Part shown: positions 7,247-16,025 of the stretch, one piece after another | How positions within the stretch are numbered: the stretch's first letter is position 1 | Layout: every line of letters begins with the position of its first letter | Assembly: GCF_036327755.1 (NCBI RefSeq) | Contig: NZ_CP109596.1 | Coordinates: forward strand, 6,014,001-6,078,000 | Length of the DNA: 64,000 bases | Direction: 5' to 3' | Origin: Nocardia sp. NBC_01503 | Lineage (GTDB): Bacteria > Actinomycetota > Actinomycetes > Mycobacteriales > Mycobacteriaceae | Translations under genes and position numbers: made by a program | Notes under the pieces: model-generated | The model's database searches: none | What the model was told of the DNA's origin: nothing | The model's input: only the letters and a program-made list of their open reading frames with translations

Positions 7247-8653
7247 TCAGCCTTCGGTGGCGGCGGCGCCGGTGACCGGTCGGTACGCGTCGAGCAGCTC
7301 GTCGGGGAGCATGGACAGGGCCCGGCGCGGCAGTGGATCCAGTGCCCGCCAGGCGCGATCCAATGAATCGTCGAGCGTGCGCACTGCACCGGGGCCCTGA
7401 TTCACGAACTCCCGGGTGAAGGCTTCCTCGGCCGCCAGGTGGGCGCGGTCCACCGGAGTCAAACCGTCGGCGCCGATGAGCTCGGCCAGCTCCCGGGCCT
7501 GCCGGGCGCGCGCCAGCACGGCCAATAGTTGAGCGGCTAGCGGCAGGTGGTCGGCGCGGGTGCGCCCGGGGCCCGCACCGTTGCGCATCAGCCTGGACAG
7601 AGAGGAGAGCATATCGATCGGCGGATACACCCCGCGCGCGTGCAGGTCCCCCGACAGCACCAGTTGGCCTTCGGTGATGTATCCGGTGAGATCGGGGACC
7701 GGATGGGTGAGGTCACCGCCCGGCATGGTCAGCACCGGTACCACGGTCACCGAGCCCGGTTGCCCCGTGATTCGCCCGCAGCGCTCGTACAGTGCGGCCA
7801 GATCGCTGTAGAGATAGCTGGGATACGCTCTGCGGCCGGGCAATTCGCCGCGCGCGGCGGACACTTCACGCAGGGCGTCGGCGTAATTGGTCATATCGCC
7901 GAGTACGACCAGGACGTGCCGTCCGCCTTCGAACGCGAGATTCTCCGCGATGGTCAAGGCCAGTCGCGGGGTCAGCAGGCGCTCGATGACCGGATCGCCG
8001 GCCAGATTGAGCAGTAGCACCAATTCGCCCGCGGCCGAGCGCTCTTCGAGAGCCTCGCGGGTGTAGGCGGCATCGGCGTGGGTGAGACCCATCCCGGCGA
8101 AGACCACACAGAACGGTTCGCCGCCGGTGGCCGACTGGGCGGCGATCTGGCAGGCCAGGCGCAGATGCGGGAGCCCGGGCGCGGAGAACACCGGCAATTT
8201 CTGGCCGCGCACCAGGGTGGCGAGCACATCGATGACGGAGATGCCGGTCAGTACCGGTTCGGCGGGGGGTATGCGATGCATCGGGTTCAGCGGGGCCCCG
8301 GCGACCGGCACCGGATGGCCCGTAATCGGGGGCCCACCGTCGATGGGCACACCACGACCGCCGCACACCCGGCCCAGCCAGCCGTCGCCGACCGCGATAC
8401 GTAATGGGCCACCGGTGAATTCGACGGCGACGGCCCCGGGATCGATGGCATCGGTACCTTCGAACAGCTGCACCACCGCCAGATCGCCGTCGGCCTCGAG
8501 GACGAGACCGTGTCGCACCCGGCCGTCGGCGAGTTCGACGCGCACCAGTTCGTCCCATCCGGCTCCGTTGACGCCGGTGACGACCAACAACGGGCCATGG
8601 ATCTCGCGCACCCCGGTATATCGCGTCCACCGCGCGTCCGCCGCTCGCTTCAC
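7247..8653 (-). CDS. V/A-type ATPase subunit B
   Basis: A 468-residue non-catalytic head subunit. It has the N-terminal beta barrel, then RIPPAEPVLTGISVIDVL, RGQKLPVFSAPGLPHLRLA in place of a Walker A loop, LLNLAGDPVIERLLTPRLALT, and the Y.SDLAALYERCGR.....GSVT block typical of archaeal/Thermus-type B subunits. It alternates with subunit A in the cytosolic A3B3 hexamer. The start is GTG at 8653, overlapping the stop of subunit A (GTGA at 8650-8653), so it is translationally coupled. Length is normal (about 460-470). Confidence 0.95.
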   Translation of the reverse strand: MKRAADARWTRYTGVREIHGPLLVVTGVNGAGWDELVRVELADGRVRHGLVLEADGDLAVVQLFEGTDAIDPGAVAVEFTGGPLRIAVGDGWLGRVCGGRGVPIDGGPPITGHPVPVAGAPLNPMHRIPPAEPVLTGISVIDVLATLVRGQKLPVFSAPGLPHLRLACQIAAQSATGGEPFCVVFAGMGLTHADAAYTREALEERSAAGELVLLLNLAGDPVIERLLTPRLALTIAENLAFEGGRHVLVVLGDMTNYADALREVSAARGELPGRRAYPSYLYSDLAALYERCGRITGQPGSVTVVPVLTMPGGDLTHPVPDLTGYITEGQLVLSGDLHARGVYPPIDMLSSLSRLMRNGAGPGRTRADHLPLAAQLLAVLARARQARELAELIGADGLTPVDRAHLAAEEAFTREFVNQGPGAVRTLDDSLDRAWRALDPLPRRALSMLPDELLDAYRPVTGAAATEG

Positions 8654-10374
8654 GACAGCTCCCCGAGCTCGGCCAGTACGAGATCGCGCCGCTGGCGTAC
8701 CGCGGCCGTATCCTGCGGGCCGGCTGCCTCACGAGCGCGCACGAGCGGTCCGAAATCCATTTCCTCGATCCGCTCGGCCGCGATTCCGGATCCGGCCAGT
8801 TCCCGGCAGCGATCGAACACCGCGAGCACCGCCTCCACCAGTGCGGTGGTCTTGTCCATCGAACAGTGGGCGTCATTGGGCGACAACGCGTTCTGCTGTA
8901 GGACGGCCTCGCGCAGCAGCCGCCCGCCGAGCACCACCATGCGCTGGTCGGCGGGGAGGGCGGCGGTGCCGACCAGTTCGGTGAGCGCGACCAGTCGATC
9001 GGATTCGGCGAGCAGCCGCACCACCCGGCCGCGCCGCACACCCCACTCGGCATCGCCCGCCGCGGCGTATCCCGCCGCGACCGCGTCGACATCGCGGGAG
9101 AACGAGTCGGCCCAGGAGATGGCCGGATAGTGTCGTGCGTAGGCGAGATCGCGATCCAGCGTCCATCGGCATCGGACGAATCGTTCGGTATGCGTGGTGA
9201 CCGGTTCGGACACATCCCCACCCGGCGGCGACACCGCGCCGATTATGGTGACCGATCCGGCCGCACCGCCGAGTGTGGTCACCGCGCCGGCCCGCTCGTA
9301 GAAGGCCGCCAGCGCGGAGGCCAGATCCGCCGGATAGCCTTCCTCGGCGGGCAGCACGCCGGTGCGAGCGGCGAACTCGCGCAACGCCTCCGCCCACCGT
9401 GAGGTCGAATCCGCCACCAGCACCACGTGATAGCCCATATCGCGGAAATGCTCGGCGACGGTCACACCGGTGTAGACGCTCGCCTCGCGGGCCATCATCG
9501 GCATATTGGAGGTGTTGGCGATGATCACGGTGCGATCGGCCAACCGGCCGCCGGTGCGCGGATCGGTCAGCGCGAGCAGCTCCGCGACGATCTCGGCCAT
9601 CTCGTTGCCGCGCTCCCCGCAGCCCACATAGACGATCACGTCCGCATCACACCACTTCGCCAGCTGTTGCAGCAGCACCGTCTTACCGGTGCCGAAACCG
9701 CCTGGCACACTGACATTCCCGCCGCGGGGCACCGGAAACAGCAGATCCACCGCGCGTTGGCCCGTGTGCAGTGGCGCCCCGGCGACGGCTCGGTCGCGGT
9801 ACGGCCGAGCCAGGCGCACCGGCCAGCATATGGTCAGTGTGACGGGCCGGTCGTCGATGGTGGCGATCACCTGTTCGGAGGGGTAATCGCCCTCGGCCGC
9901 AAGGGAATCCAGGCGACCATCACCGCCGGGTGGAACCAGGATTCGGTATTCGAGTGGTCCGGCGTCGCTCACCGTACCGAGCACCGCGCCCGCCTCGACC
10001 TGATCGCCGGGGCGCGCTCGCGGCCGGAAGTGCCATAGCCGGCCGTCGGCCGGTGCGGCCGCGCCGGGCTCGAGCCAGGTGGGCGCGGTCGTCAGCGGTC
10101 GTAGCAGTCCGTCGAACACACCGCCGAGCAGGCCCGGGTCCAGCCGCGCCGAAAGCGGCTGTCGCAGTGGCGATACCGTATCGCCCGGACCGAGTCCACC
10201 GGTGTACTCGTAGGCCTGCACGGTGACCCGCCCGTCGTTGATCGCGACCACCTCGCCGGGCAGCCCGTGCGCGCCCAGCGCCACCAAGTCGTTCATGGCC
10301 ATACCCGGGAAGCCGTCCATTTCGATCAGCGGTCCGGTGACGCGCCGGATCAGCGGTGTGGGATCGGTGGTCAT
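8650..10374 (-). CDS. V/A-type ATPase subunit A (catalytic)
   Basis: A 574-residue catalytic subunit that hydrolyses or makes ATP. The V-type-specific non-homologous insert is present between the barrel and the P-loop (about residues 110-185). Walker A is GGFGTGKT around 225-232; the catalytic-glutamate region is YVGCGERGNEMAE, followed by TSNMPMMAREASVYTG and DSTSRWAEALRE. All key residues look intact, so the enzyme should be active. The ATG at 10374 overlaps the subunit E stop by 4 bp; the frame is open further upstream but that segment is antisense to nothing conserved and lacks family similarity. It is unusual in actinobacteria, which normally rely on F1Fo. Confidence 0.97.
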   Translation of the reverse strand: MTTDPTPLIRRVTGPLIEMDGFPGMAMNDLVALGAHGLPGEVVAINDGRVTVQAYEYTGGLGPGDTVSPLRQPLSARLDPGLLGGVFDGLLRPLTTAPTWLEPGAAAPADGRLWHFRPRARPGDQVEAGAVLGTVSDAGPLEYRILVPPGGDGRLDSLAAEGDYPSEQVIATIDDRPVTLTICWPVRLARPYRDRAVAGAPLHTGQRAVDLLFPVPRGGNVSVPGGFGTGKTVLLQQLAKWCDADVIVYVGCGERGNEMAEIVAELLALTDPRTGGRLADRTVIIANTSNMPMMAREASVYTGVTVAEHFRDMGYHVVLVADSTSRWAEALREFAARTGVLPAEEGYPADLASALAAFYERAGAVTTLGGAAGSVTIIGAVSPPGGDVSEPVTTHTERFVRCRWTLDRDLAYARHYPAISWADSFSRDVDAVAAGYAAAGDAEWGVRRGRVVRLLAESDRLVALTELVGTAALPADQRMVVLGGRLLREAVLQQNALSPNDAHCSMDKTTALVEAVLAVFDRCRELAGSGIAAERIEEMDFGPLVRAREAAGPQDTAAVRQRRDLVLAELGELS

Positions 10375-10964
10375 GACCAGAGCCCGCCGATATCCGGTTC
10401 GACGCCGTCCAGCGCCTGCGCGGCGATGGTGATCAGCCGATAGTCGAGTCGTCGCCCATCGGCCTCGGCGACCAGGCCGCCCGCGGCGTCCTCGATGATC
10501 CGAGCCTGTGCGCCGAGTAGCCGAATGGCCCGGTCCCGCAATCGATCCGATACTCCGGCGCAGCCGGGTTCGGCGCCCAGGCGCAGCACGGCGGCGATCG
10601 ATTCCTGTCGCCATCGGTCGTAGGCGATCCGTTGCGTGGTAAGCACGCTCGTGCGGTCCTCGCGCCGGGCGCGGCGTTCGGCCTCGGTCATATGGGCCAG
10701 GGCGCGGGCGGCACCGTCGGCGCGGGCACGCTCGAGAATGGCGGCGGCTTCGCGCTCGGCGCGTTCCACCTCCGCGCGCGCATCCTCGCGAGCGGCGGCC
10801 AGTATGCGGGCCGTATCGGCGTCCGCGCGCCGCCGGAGTTCGGCGGCAACCGGTTCGAGTGCGTCGGCGACCCGGTCCCGAACCGGGGGAAGGTTCCGGT
10901 CCCGGTGCCGCGATTCGGTGGCCGGGTCCGTGGAATACGTTGGACTGCTGACGGTTTCGCTCAC
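10371..10964 (-). CDS. V/A-type ATPase subunit E (peripheral stalk)
   Basis: A 197-residue protein with a long charged coiled coil (about residues 25-120, rich in A, R, E and D) and a smaller C-terminal alpha/beta domain, the usual subunit E plan. With subunit G/H it forms the peripheral stalks that stop the head from spinning. It has a GTG start overlapping the subunit F stop (GTGA at 10961-10964) and a 4-bp overlap with subunit A downstream. Sequence conservation in E is low, so the call rests on composition, size and the fixed position between F and A. Confidence 0.88.
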   Translation of the reverse strand: MSETVSSPTYSTDPATESRHRDRNLPPVRDRVADALEPVAAELRRRADADTARILAAAREDARAEVERAEREAAAILERARADGAARALAHMTEAERRARREDRTSVLTTQRIAYDRWRQESIAAVLRLGAEPGCAGVSDRLRDRAIRLLGAQARIIEDAAGGLVAEADGRRLDYRLITIAAQALDGVEPDIGGLWS

Positions 10965-11179
10965 GGTGGCATCACCACCGTGAGTGGCGCGCCGGCGGCG
11001 AGTTCGGTGTCCAGGACCCGCGCGGCCGCCGCGGTGACGATGATCAGCGCGGTATCGGAACCGATATCGGCCCAGGCCCGCAGGACCGCCGCGGGATCCT
11101 CGGCCACCAGTACGGTGGCGCCCGCGAGTCGGTACCCCTCGACCTTGCTCGCCTCGCCCAGTACGACGACCGCGCCCAT
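10961..11179 (-). CDS. V/A-type ATPase subunit F
   Basis: A 72-residue protein opening with the small alpha/beta fold of subunit F (AVVVLGEASKVEGYRLAGATV, then ALIIVTAAAA). Subunit F binds D on the central stalk and can regulate hydrolysis. It is shorter than the usual 100-110 residues, lacking most of the C-terminal helix. The gap to the c-subunit gene is 1 bp and it overlaps subunit E by 4 bp. The operon position makes the call firm despite the small size. Confidence 0.88.
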   Translation of the reverse strand: MGAVVVLGEASKVEGYRLAGATVLVAEDPAAVLRAWADIGSDTALIIVTAAAARVLDTELAAGAPLTVVMPP

Positions 11180-11180
11180 C

Positions 11181-11540
11181 TCAGGCCTTTCCGATCAGCA
11201 GCACCGCCACCACCAGTCCGTAGATGGCGATGCCCTCGGCCAGCCCGACGATCACCATCGCCCGGCCGAACAGCTCCGGGCGTTCGCTCACTGCGGCGAG
11301 CGCGGCCGCGCCGGTGTAGGCGACCGCGATGGCCGCGGCCAGCGAGGAGGCCGCCACCGAGATGGCCGCGCCGAGCAGCGCCGCCCAGTTGCCGCCCGAA
11401 TTCTCCGCCGCCGCCAGCGTTTGCGCGCCCGCGGGACCGGCGAGGGCGGCCCCGGCACTCAGCAGTATCGCGATCAGCAGCCCGTATCGGGCCGATGCGG
11501 CTCCCGCCCGGATGAGCGGAAATTCCTTCCAGGTCACCAT
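11181..11540 (-). CDS. V/A-type ATPase membrane-ring c (K) subunit
   Basis: A 119-residue proteolipid. An N-terminal signal-like helix (about residues 18-38, ending in AGA) is followed by one helical hairpin: LLGAAISVAASSLAAAIAVAYTG, a SERPELFG loop, and VIVGLAEGIAIYGLVVAVLL. Glu102 in the last helix is the likely ion carrier. The helix-1 glutamines that ligate Na+ in Enterococcus NtpK are not seen, so H+ is the likelier ion (inference). A signal-like leader on a single hairpin resembles the Thermus ring subunit. It starts 7 bp inside the end of subunit I. Confidence 0.92.
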   Translation of the reverse strand: MVTWKEFPLIRAGAASARYGLLIAILLSAGAALAGPAGAQTLAAAENSGGNWAALLGAAISVAASSLAAAIAVAYTGAAALAAVSERPELFGRAMVIVGLAEGIAIYGLVVAVLLIGKA

Positions 11541-12925
11541 GGGTCAACCTCCGAGTTCTCGATTCGAATCAGCCACGGCTCGAACGGGCGGCCCTCCTCG
11601 ACGAACACTCGGGAGAACAGTTCGTAGAATTCGAGCCGCAGCGCCTGTACACCCGCCACCAGCGCCTCCAGCGCGAACGCGACCACATTTCCGGCCAGGA
11701 AGACGATCACCGCGAGCACCGGTCCCACCCGCCCGGTCCCGGCCGCGGCGATCGTGCCCGTCCACACCACCCAGCCCAGTGCCGCATGGGTCATACCGAA
11801 CGCGGCCAGCCGGGCGAAGGACACCACATTCGAGCCCAACCGCACCAGCAGATCGAAGATCCCGATTCCGGCCTGGGCGACGCCGGTCGCGCCACCGCCG
11901 GATTCGGTGAATGTTCCGATGGCCGACAGGGTTACCCCGAGGGCGGTCACGGTCGTTCCGGCAATGATCACCGCCGCGATGTGCGTCACCGCTCCCGCCG
12001 CCACGACGCCGAGTCCGAGAAAGGTTGTCGCACCCGCGATTCCGGTGCCGGAGTAGAGCGCCAGGCGTAATCCGCCCTCTCGCCAGCGGTTCGTCGCACC
12101 GATCCCGTAGGACACGGCCAGTAGCACCGCGCCGACCGCGACCGCGGTGCCCAGCAGGGGGAGTGGTTGATCCAGCGGCGCCAGCCACACGACGGGCAGA
12201 ACGCCTGTGGGGCCGAAGAATTCGCCGAAGAGTACGCCGAAACAGGTCGCGGTCGCGCCCGCGCCCGCCACGAACGGCCACAGTTGCCGCAGTCGCGCCA
12301 ACCGGCGCATCCGGCCGAACCGCAGGAGTGCCGCACCGGCGAGCAGTAGCGCGCCGTGTCCGGCATCGCCGAACATCATGCCGAACATGACGATATAGGC
12401 GATCCCGGCCGCGATCGTCGGATCGATATCGCGGTAGGGCACCGTACCGTAGGTACGCAGCAGCGGTGCGAAAGCCCGGCGCATCGGCCTGGCTCCGGCG
12501 AGCAGGGTCGGCGGATCGATGCCGGAGGGTGTCGGCAACTCCACCACCGCCGCACCCAGGGCGGCCAAACGCGTGGTGAGCGTTGCCAATTCCGGTTGTG
12601 GGCACCACCCGGCCAGGGCACGGACGTCCTGTCGCCGAACCGCCCCGGTCAGACGTGACCGCAGTTCCGCCTCACCCGCGAGCAGATCGGCGCGGCCGGT
12701 GCGCTCGAGTTCGGCGAGATCGGGTTCGCGCGCCGAAACGACGGGTGTGACCGCGCCCGCGCTGCTGGGGGTATTCGGTCGGGGGTGGTCCGCGGGCTCC
12801 GGACTGTCGAGCTGGACCGTACCCGCGGCCGCTACCTCGATCAGCGTGGCGCGCAACAGATTCGACGGCGCGATCAGGGCCACCCGCCGCATCCGGATCG
12901 GCCCGAGGTCATCGGAGAAGCTCAT
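11534..12925 (-). CDS. V/A-type ATPase subunit I (a), shortened N-terminal domain
   Basis: A 463-residue stator membrane subunit. Its C-terminal half has the family blocks YRDIDPTIAAGIAY, FGMMFGDAGHGALL, SNVVSFARLAAFGMTHAAL (which holds the essential proton-path arginine), and LEALVAGVQALRLEFYELF. Subunit I forms the half-channels beside the c-ring. Typical members have about 600-700 residues. Here the cytoplasmic N-terminal arm is cut to about 180 residues while the membrane part is complete. The ATG at 12925 overlaps the C-subunit end by 17 bp. Whether the short arm still binds the peripheral stalk is unclear. Confidence 0.92.
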   Translation of the reverse strand: MSFSDDLGPIRMRRVALIAPSNLLRATLIEVAAAGTVQLDSPEPADHPRPNTPSSAGAVTPVVSAREPDLAELERTGRADLLAGEAELRSRLTGAVRRQDVRALAGWCPQPELATLTTRLAALGAAVVELPTPSGIDPPTLLAGARPMRRAFAPLLRTYGTVPYRDIDPTIAAGIAYIVMFGMMFGDAGHGALLLAGAALLRFGRMRRLARLRQLWPFVAGAGATATCFGVLFGEFFGPTGVLPVVWLAPLDQPLPLLGTAVAVGAVLLAVSYGIGATNRWREGGLRLALYSGTGIAGATTFLGLGVVAAGAVTHIAAVIIAGTTVTALGVTLSAIGTFTESGGGATGVAQAGIGIFDLLVRLGSNVVSFARLAAFGMTHAALGWVVWTGTIAAAGTGRVGPVLAVIVFLAGNVVAFALEALVAGVQALRLEFYELFSRVFVEEGRPFEPWLIRIENSEVDPW

Positions 12926-13835
12926 CGAAGACCTCCGTCGAGAGCTGCTCGGCCGCGGCGGACTGTACGGCGGCGCGGGTGCGCCAGGCGTCGGCGACGA
13001 GCAGCGCGACAACGCCGACCAGCGTCGGCGACCCGGATCCGCGCTGTCGCACCAGCTCCCGAGCGTGCCGCTCGATACCGGACCACCAGCCGAACTCCGC
13101 ACGCCACAGCTGGTCCGGAGCATCGACGTCCGACAGCGCCCAGCGCGCCGAGACCGGAAGGGCCGCACGAAAAGTCGCCAGATCATGCGCGGTCGCGGCG
13201 CGCGCTCCGAGCATTCGGCGCACCCGATGCGCGGTGGGTTCGGTGAGTGCTCGCCCGTGGAGCAACCGCTGCCGGGCCGTCATCAGGGCCACCCCGCCGA
13301 CAGCCCATCGAGCCGCTTGCGGAATACCGGCGGCGACTCGGTCCGCCCAGCCTATGGTGAGCCCGAACGTGATGTCGGAGGTCGAATCGGCGCCCGGATC
13401 GCCCCACCGCGAATGCCGCAGCGCTTCGCGCAACCGGGCCGTGGACGAAACGTCGCGCACCCTGGGCCATGCGGTACCGAGTGCGCCGAGCTCATAGGGA
13501 GGCTCCGGATCGGCCCCGGCCAGCGAAGCGGCGAGTGCTCCGATATTCGCGATATCGAAACCGCCCGCGAGCAGGCGAACGGTTGTCGCGCCCGCTCGCG
13601 GCTGCCATCCGGCGAGTACGCGCAGCTGCCACAGCGCCTCGGCGGCGAGGGCGTGTTCGGTCTCGAACAGGCTCGCGCCCACTCGGATTCGGTGGCGGTA
13701 CGGGCTCGTGCCGAGTAGACGCTGGGCCGCGGCGAGTGAACCGGCCGCGGCGACCTGATGCGCGCCTTCGGCGCCGAGCCGCCGGTTCAGCAGCCCGACC
13801 GCGCGCACCTGTCCCGCCACCCACGCCGCGTTCAT
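12909..13835 (-). CDS. V/A-type ATPase subunit C (d, AC39-like)
   Basis: A 308-residue, mostly helical protein of the funnel-shaped V0 d/C subunit family that seats the central stalk on the c-ring. Recognisable pieces are LLAGGFDIANI (family: R..YD..NI), several helical repeats of GTAWPRVRD and RWALSDVDAP, and an arginine-rich C-terminus. The start at 13835 shares one base with the stop of the upstream stalk gene (TGATG), which decides it over an in-frame ATG 21 bp earlier. Similarity is weak overall; position in the operon supports the call. Confidence 0.8.
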   Translation of the reverse strand: MNAAWVAGQVRAVGLLNRRLGAEGAHQVAAAGSLAAAQRLLGTSPYRHRIRVGASLFETEHALAAEALWQLRVLAGWQPRAGATTVRLLAGGFDIANIGALAASLAGADPEPPYELGALGTAWPRVRDVSSTARLREALRHSRWGDPGADSTSDITFGLTIGWADRVAAGIPQAARWAVGGVALMTARQRLLHGRALTEPTAHRVRRMLGARAATAHDLATFRAALPVSARWALSDVDAPDQLWRAEFGWWSGIERHARELVRQRGSGSPTLVGVVALLVADAWRTRAAVQSAAAEQLSTEVFDELLR

Positions 13836-14272
13836 CACAGCTCGACCGGATCGCACAGCCGTGCGATCAGAGTTCGGGCCACCTCCACCGTCGCGTGCAC
13901 ATACGCGGGCATACGTTCACGCGTGAGCGTCCGCACCTGTTCCGCGGCGGCCGTTGTCGCGGGCGAGCCGCTCGTCGTCTCCGAAAGCCGCTGTGTCATA
14001 GCCTCATCGGCGATACGGGCGGAATCCGCGTGCGCGCGCTCGATGATGGCCACCGCCTCGCGATGCCCGGCCTCGCGTATCCGTTCGGCCCGCTGCGTGG
14101 CGGTGTCGTGCTCGTATTCGATAGCGGCCTGCACCCGGTCCAGCCGGGCCAGCAGCGGCGTCAGTTCGGCGGTGAGCTCCGCGGCACGGTCGGCGGGTAC
14201 GCCGCGCGGGGCCGCGGCCCCCGGCGCCCCAGCCGGGCGGAAACGGTCCAGAAAGTCTCGCCACTGCGGCAT
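13835..14272 (-). CDS. V/A-type ATPase subunit G/H-like peripheral-stalk protein
   Basis: A 145-residue protein whose middle (residues 30-110) is a long charged alpha helix predicted to form a coiled coil, with an EREAG-like IREAGHREAVAIIERAHADSAR stretch cut here to its character: alanine, arginine and glutamate at heptad spacing. This is the role of the G/H subunit, partner of E in the peripheral stalk. It is the first gene of the operon. An AGGAGG lies 8 bp before the ATG. A proline- and glycine-rich segment at 12-25 precedes the helix. Confidence 0.78.
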   Translation of the reverse strand: MPQWRDFLDRFRPAGAPGAAAPRGVPADRAAELTAELTPLLARLDRVQAAIEYEHDTATQRAERIREAGHREAVAIIERAHADSARIADEAMTQRLSETTSGSPATTAAAEQVRTLTRERMPAYVHATVEVARTLIARLCDPVEL

Positions 14273-14382
14273 TTCGACCTCCTGGAGGGTCTTCTTATCC
14301 GCCCGGCGCCCGTGCGCCGAGGGGTCTCTCGATCCTCCTGCGCGCCGCGACGTCGAAGTAGGGGCGCAAGTACGCGTGGCGT

Positions 14383-14396
14383 ATGCCTTTGGTCCC
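14383..14396. promoter_or_regulatory. Putative DevR/DosR half-box upstream of V-ATPase operon
   Basis: ATGCCTTTGGTCCC (GGGACCAAAGGCAT on the other strand) has one intact GGGACCAAAG arm and a weak second arm, 10 of 14 to the DosR core. It is 111 bp before the first V-ATPase gene. Confidence 0.35.
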
Positions 14397-14415
14397 GTCG
14401 GATCTCGGATCCGAC
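14397..14415. repeat. Inverted repeat abutting the half-box
   Basis: GTCGGATC and GATCCGAC form a perfect 8-bp inverted repeat around a TCG centre, immediately next to the DevR-like half-box. It could be an operator for the V-ATPase promoter or a hairpin ending the CBS-BON transcript that comes from the right; position does not separate these. Confidence 0.5.
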
Positions 14416-14495
14416 CGAGTTGTGCCGCAGTGTCTTCGGCCCGGGCGGGCGGTGCGATGCGGCTCGAGGAAATCGTTCGACTGCCGTCGCCGGGT

Positions 14496-15239
14496 TCACG
14501 AATGCTGTTGACGCGCGGGGGATTCCCTCGGTTCGATGAAACGATGCAGGATGCCGACGTTCTCCGGTTCCGGGGGTGGCAGATGCGTATCGTCGAAGTC
14601 CGTGGTGAGTTCGTGATGGACGTAGATCACACCGTCCACGGAGGCGACCAGCCGGGTGATGATGTCGATCATGCTCTGCCGCTCCACTTTTCCCTGGAGC
14701 GAGACGACACCTTCGGTTACCCCGACCGATACATCGGACGGCGGAACACACATGGCCGCGGTGAGGACGTCGCCGCGGATCTCGTCGGCGATATCCGAGT
14801 CCGAACGGCGGTGAATGGACAGCACGTCTCTGCGGCTCAGAATGCCCTCCGGTTTGCCGTTCGCGTCGACCACCGGGAGCCGTTTGACGCCGTGCCGGGC
14901 CAGCAGCGCGGCGGCGGTACTGAGACGGTCGGTGGCGCGCACGGTGATCACCGGGGTGGTCATCAGCTCGGCCGCGGTGCGGGCGGCGAGGCGGCGGCTG
15001 ATCGCCCTGCGGTGCAGTCGCCGCCGGACCGGTCCGGGTCCGGCGCCACCGGCCTGGGCATGGCGAAGCAGCAGATCGGCCTCGGTCACGATGCCGGTGA
15101 CCCGGCCGTCCGCGTCCACGACGGGTACGCCACTGATGCGATGCGTGGCGAGCAGGCGGGCGATCTCGTGGAACTGCGCATGCCTGCGCACGGTCACCAC
15201 TTCGCGTGTCATGACATCGGCGACGTGGTTGTGCCTCAT
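14496..15239 (-). CDS. CBS-pair plus BON domain protein
   Basis: A 247-residue cytoplasmic protein. Two CBS motifs are recognisable: ISGVPVVDADGRVTGIVTE.D and RLPVVDANGKPEGILSRRDVL. They are followed by a BON domain at about residues 165-225, containing VSVGVTEGVVSLQGKVERQS. CBS pairs sense adenine nucleotides; BON domains often bind lipid or surfaces. CBS proteins such as Rv2626c (hrp1) are among the strongest DosR-regulon members, although Rv2626c has no BON domain. The ATG at 15239 has GGAG eight bases upstream. A strong DevR-like box lies 167 bp upstream. The protein may link energy charge to ion or stress functions encoded nearby. Confidence 0.9.
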   Translation of the reverse strand: MRHNHVADVMTREVVTVRRHAQFHEIARLLATHRISGVPVVDADGRVTGIVTEADLLLRHAQAGGAGPGPVRRRLHRRAISRRLAARTAAELMTTPVITVRATDRLSTAAALLARHGVKRLPVVDANGKPEGILSRRDVLSIHRRSDSDIADEIRGDVLTAAMCVPPSDVSVGVTEGVVSLQGKVERQSMIDIITRLVASVDGVIYVHHELTTDFDDTHLPPPEPENVGILHRFIEPRESPARQQHS

Positions 15240-15405
15240 GACGGAACTCCAGCTTCTACGGAACCGTCGACACCGATGGTGACGGGCGTGCGCAGCCCCG
15301 CCGATCGTCGCGAATTCCCTTGGCGGCGTTCGCTTCATCCGATTCCGTACCACCAGCCTCCGGCGCGATGGTGAGGTGCGCTAGGGGCGACATGCACGAG
15401 GTGAA

Positions 15406-15419
15406 GGGACCAAAGCCCC
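15406..15419. promoter_or_regulatory. Putative DevR/DosR box
   Basis: GGGACCAAAGCCCC matches the DosR core GGGACTWWAGTCCC at 12 of 14 positions and is one of the two best matches in the window. It lies in the 224-bp gap between the DUF2231 gene and the CBS-BON gene, which it probably serves. Confidence 0.6.
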
Positions 15420-15463
15420 CTGGCGGGGGCGAACCGAACGTGGTCCGCGCGCGATGTGGTCGC

Positions 15464-15931
15464 TCAGGACTGGGCGGTGACACCGGCCCAGGTCGAGCGA
15501 CTGCCGGACTCGCCGATCCGGTAGATCTGCACGGTCGCGGCCACACCGGTGGCGATGGTGAGCGCCACGACCAGGCCGACGAGAAGGCGTGACAGCGAAC
15601 GTCCCCGGGTTTCCCGGACATGGACGAACGCCAGCAGTGCCGCTGCCACGAACAGCGCCAGGGCGAAGTAGATGAAGGTGTCGCCGAGGTGAGTGTGGTC
15701 GCGCAGGAGCGGGTTTCGGCCCACGTGATGTTCGAGCCATTCACCCGCCTCGGTGGTGACCGGGGTCAGGATCAGCACCGCGGTGGCGAGCGCGAGGGTC
15801 GGCCAGGCGAGACGGCGCCGCGCGGTGGGCCATACCGCCGCCACGATCGCCGATATCGCCGTCAACGGCGCCAGCACCACGATGAAGTGGACCAACAGGA
15901 TGTGGGTCGGAAGGCCATTGAAGGTCGACAT
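15464..15931 (-). CDS. DUF2231 membrane protein
   Basis: A 155-residue protein with four predicted membrane helices and the DUF2231 opening LPTHILLVHFIVVLAPL. Further features are a WLEHHVGRNPLLRDHTHLGD loop rich in histidines and a final helix near LLVGLVVALTIATGVAATVQ. Histidines in the first helix and the loop are typical of the family, which is sometimes linked to heme or redox membrane functions; its activity is not established. It follows the K+ channel gene by 94 bp on the same strand. Confidence 0.8.
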   Translation of the reverse strand: MSTFNGLPTHILLVHFIVVLAPLTAISAIVAAVWPTARRRLAWPTLALATAVLILTPVTTEAGEWLEHHVGRNPLLRDHTHLGDTFIYFALALFVAAALLAFVHVRETRGRSLSRLLVGLVVALTIATGVAATVQIYRIGESGSRSTWAGVTAQS

Positions 15932-16025
15932 CGCACGCTCTCTCTCGGATGGACCGGGTTGCGGTCAACCTTTCACACCGGCGCTGAGAAGACGCTGAGG
16001 CCCAGCGGTGAGATCGTTGCGGTGC

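Noticed and set aside
15383..15396. Second DevR-like box beside the one at 15406
   Set aside because: Only 8 of 14 positions match and neither arm is intact.
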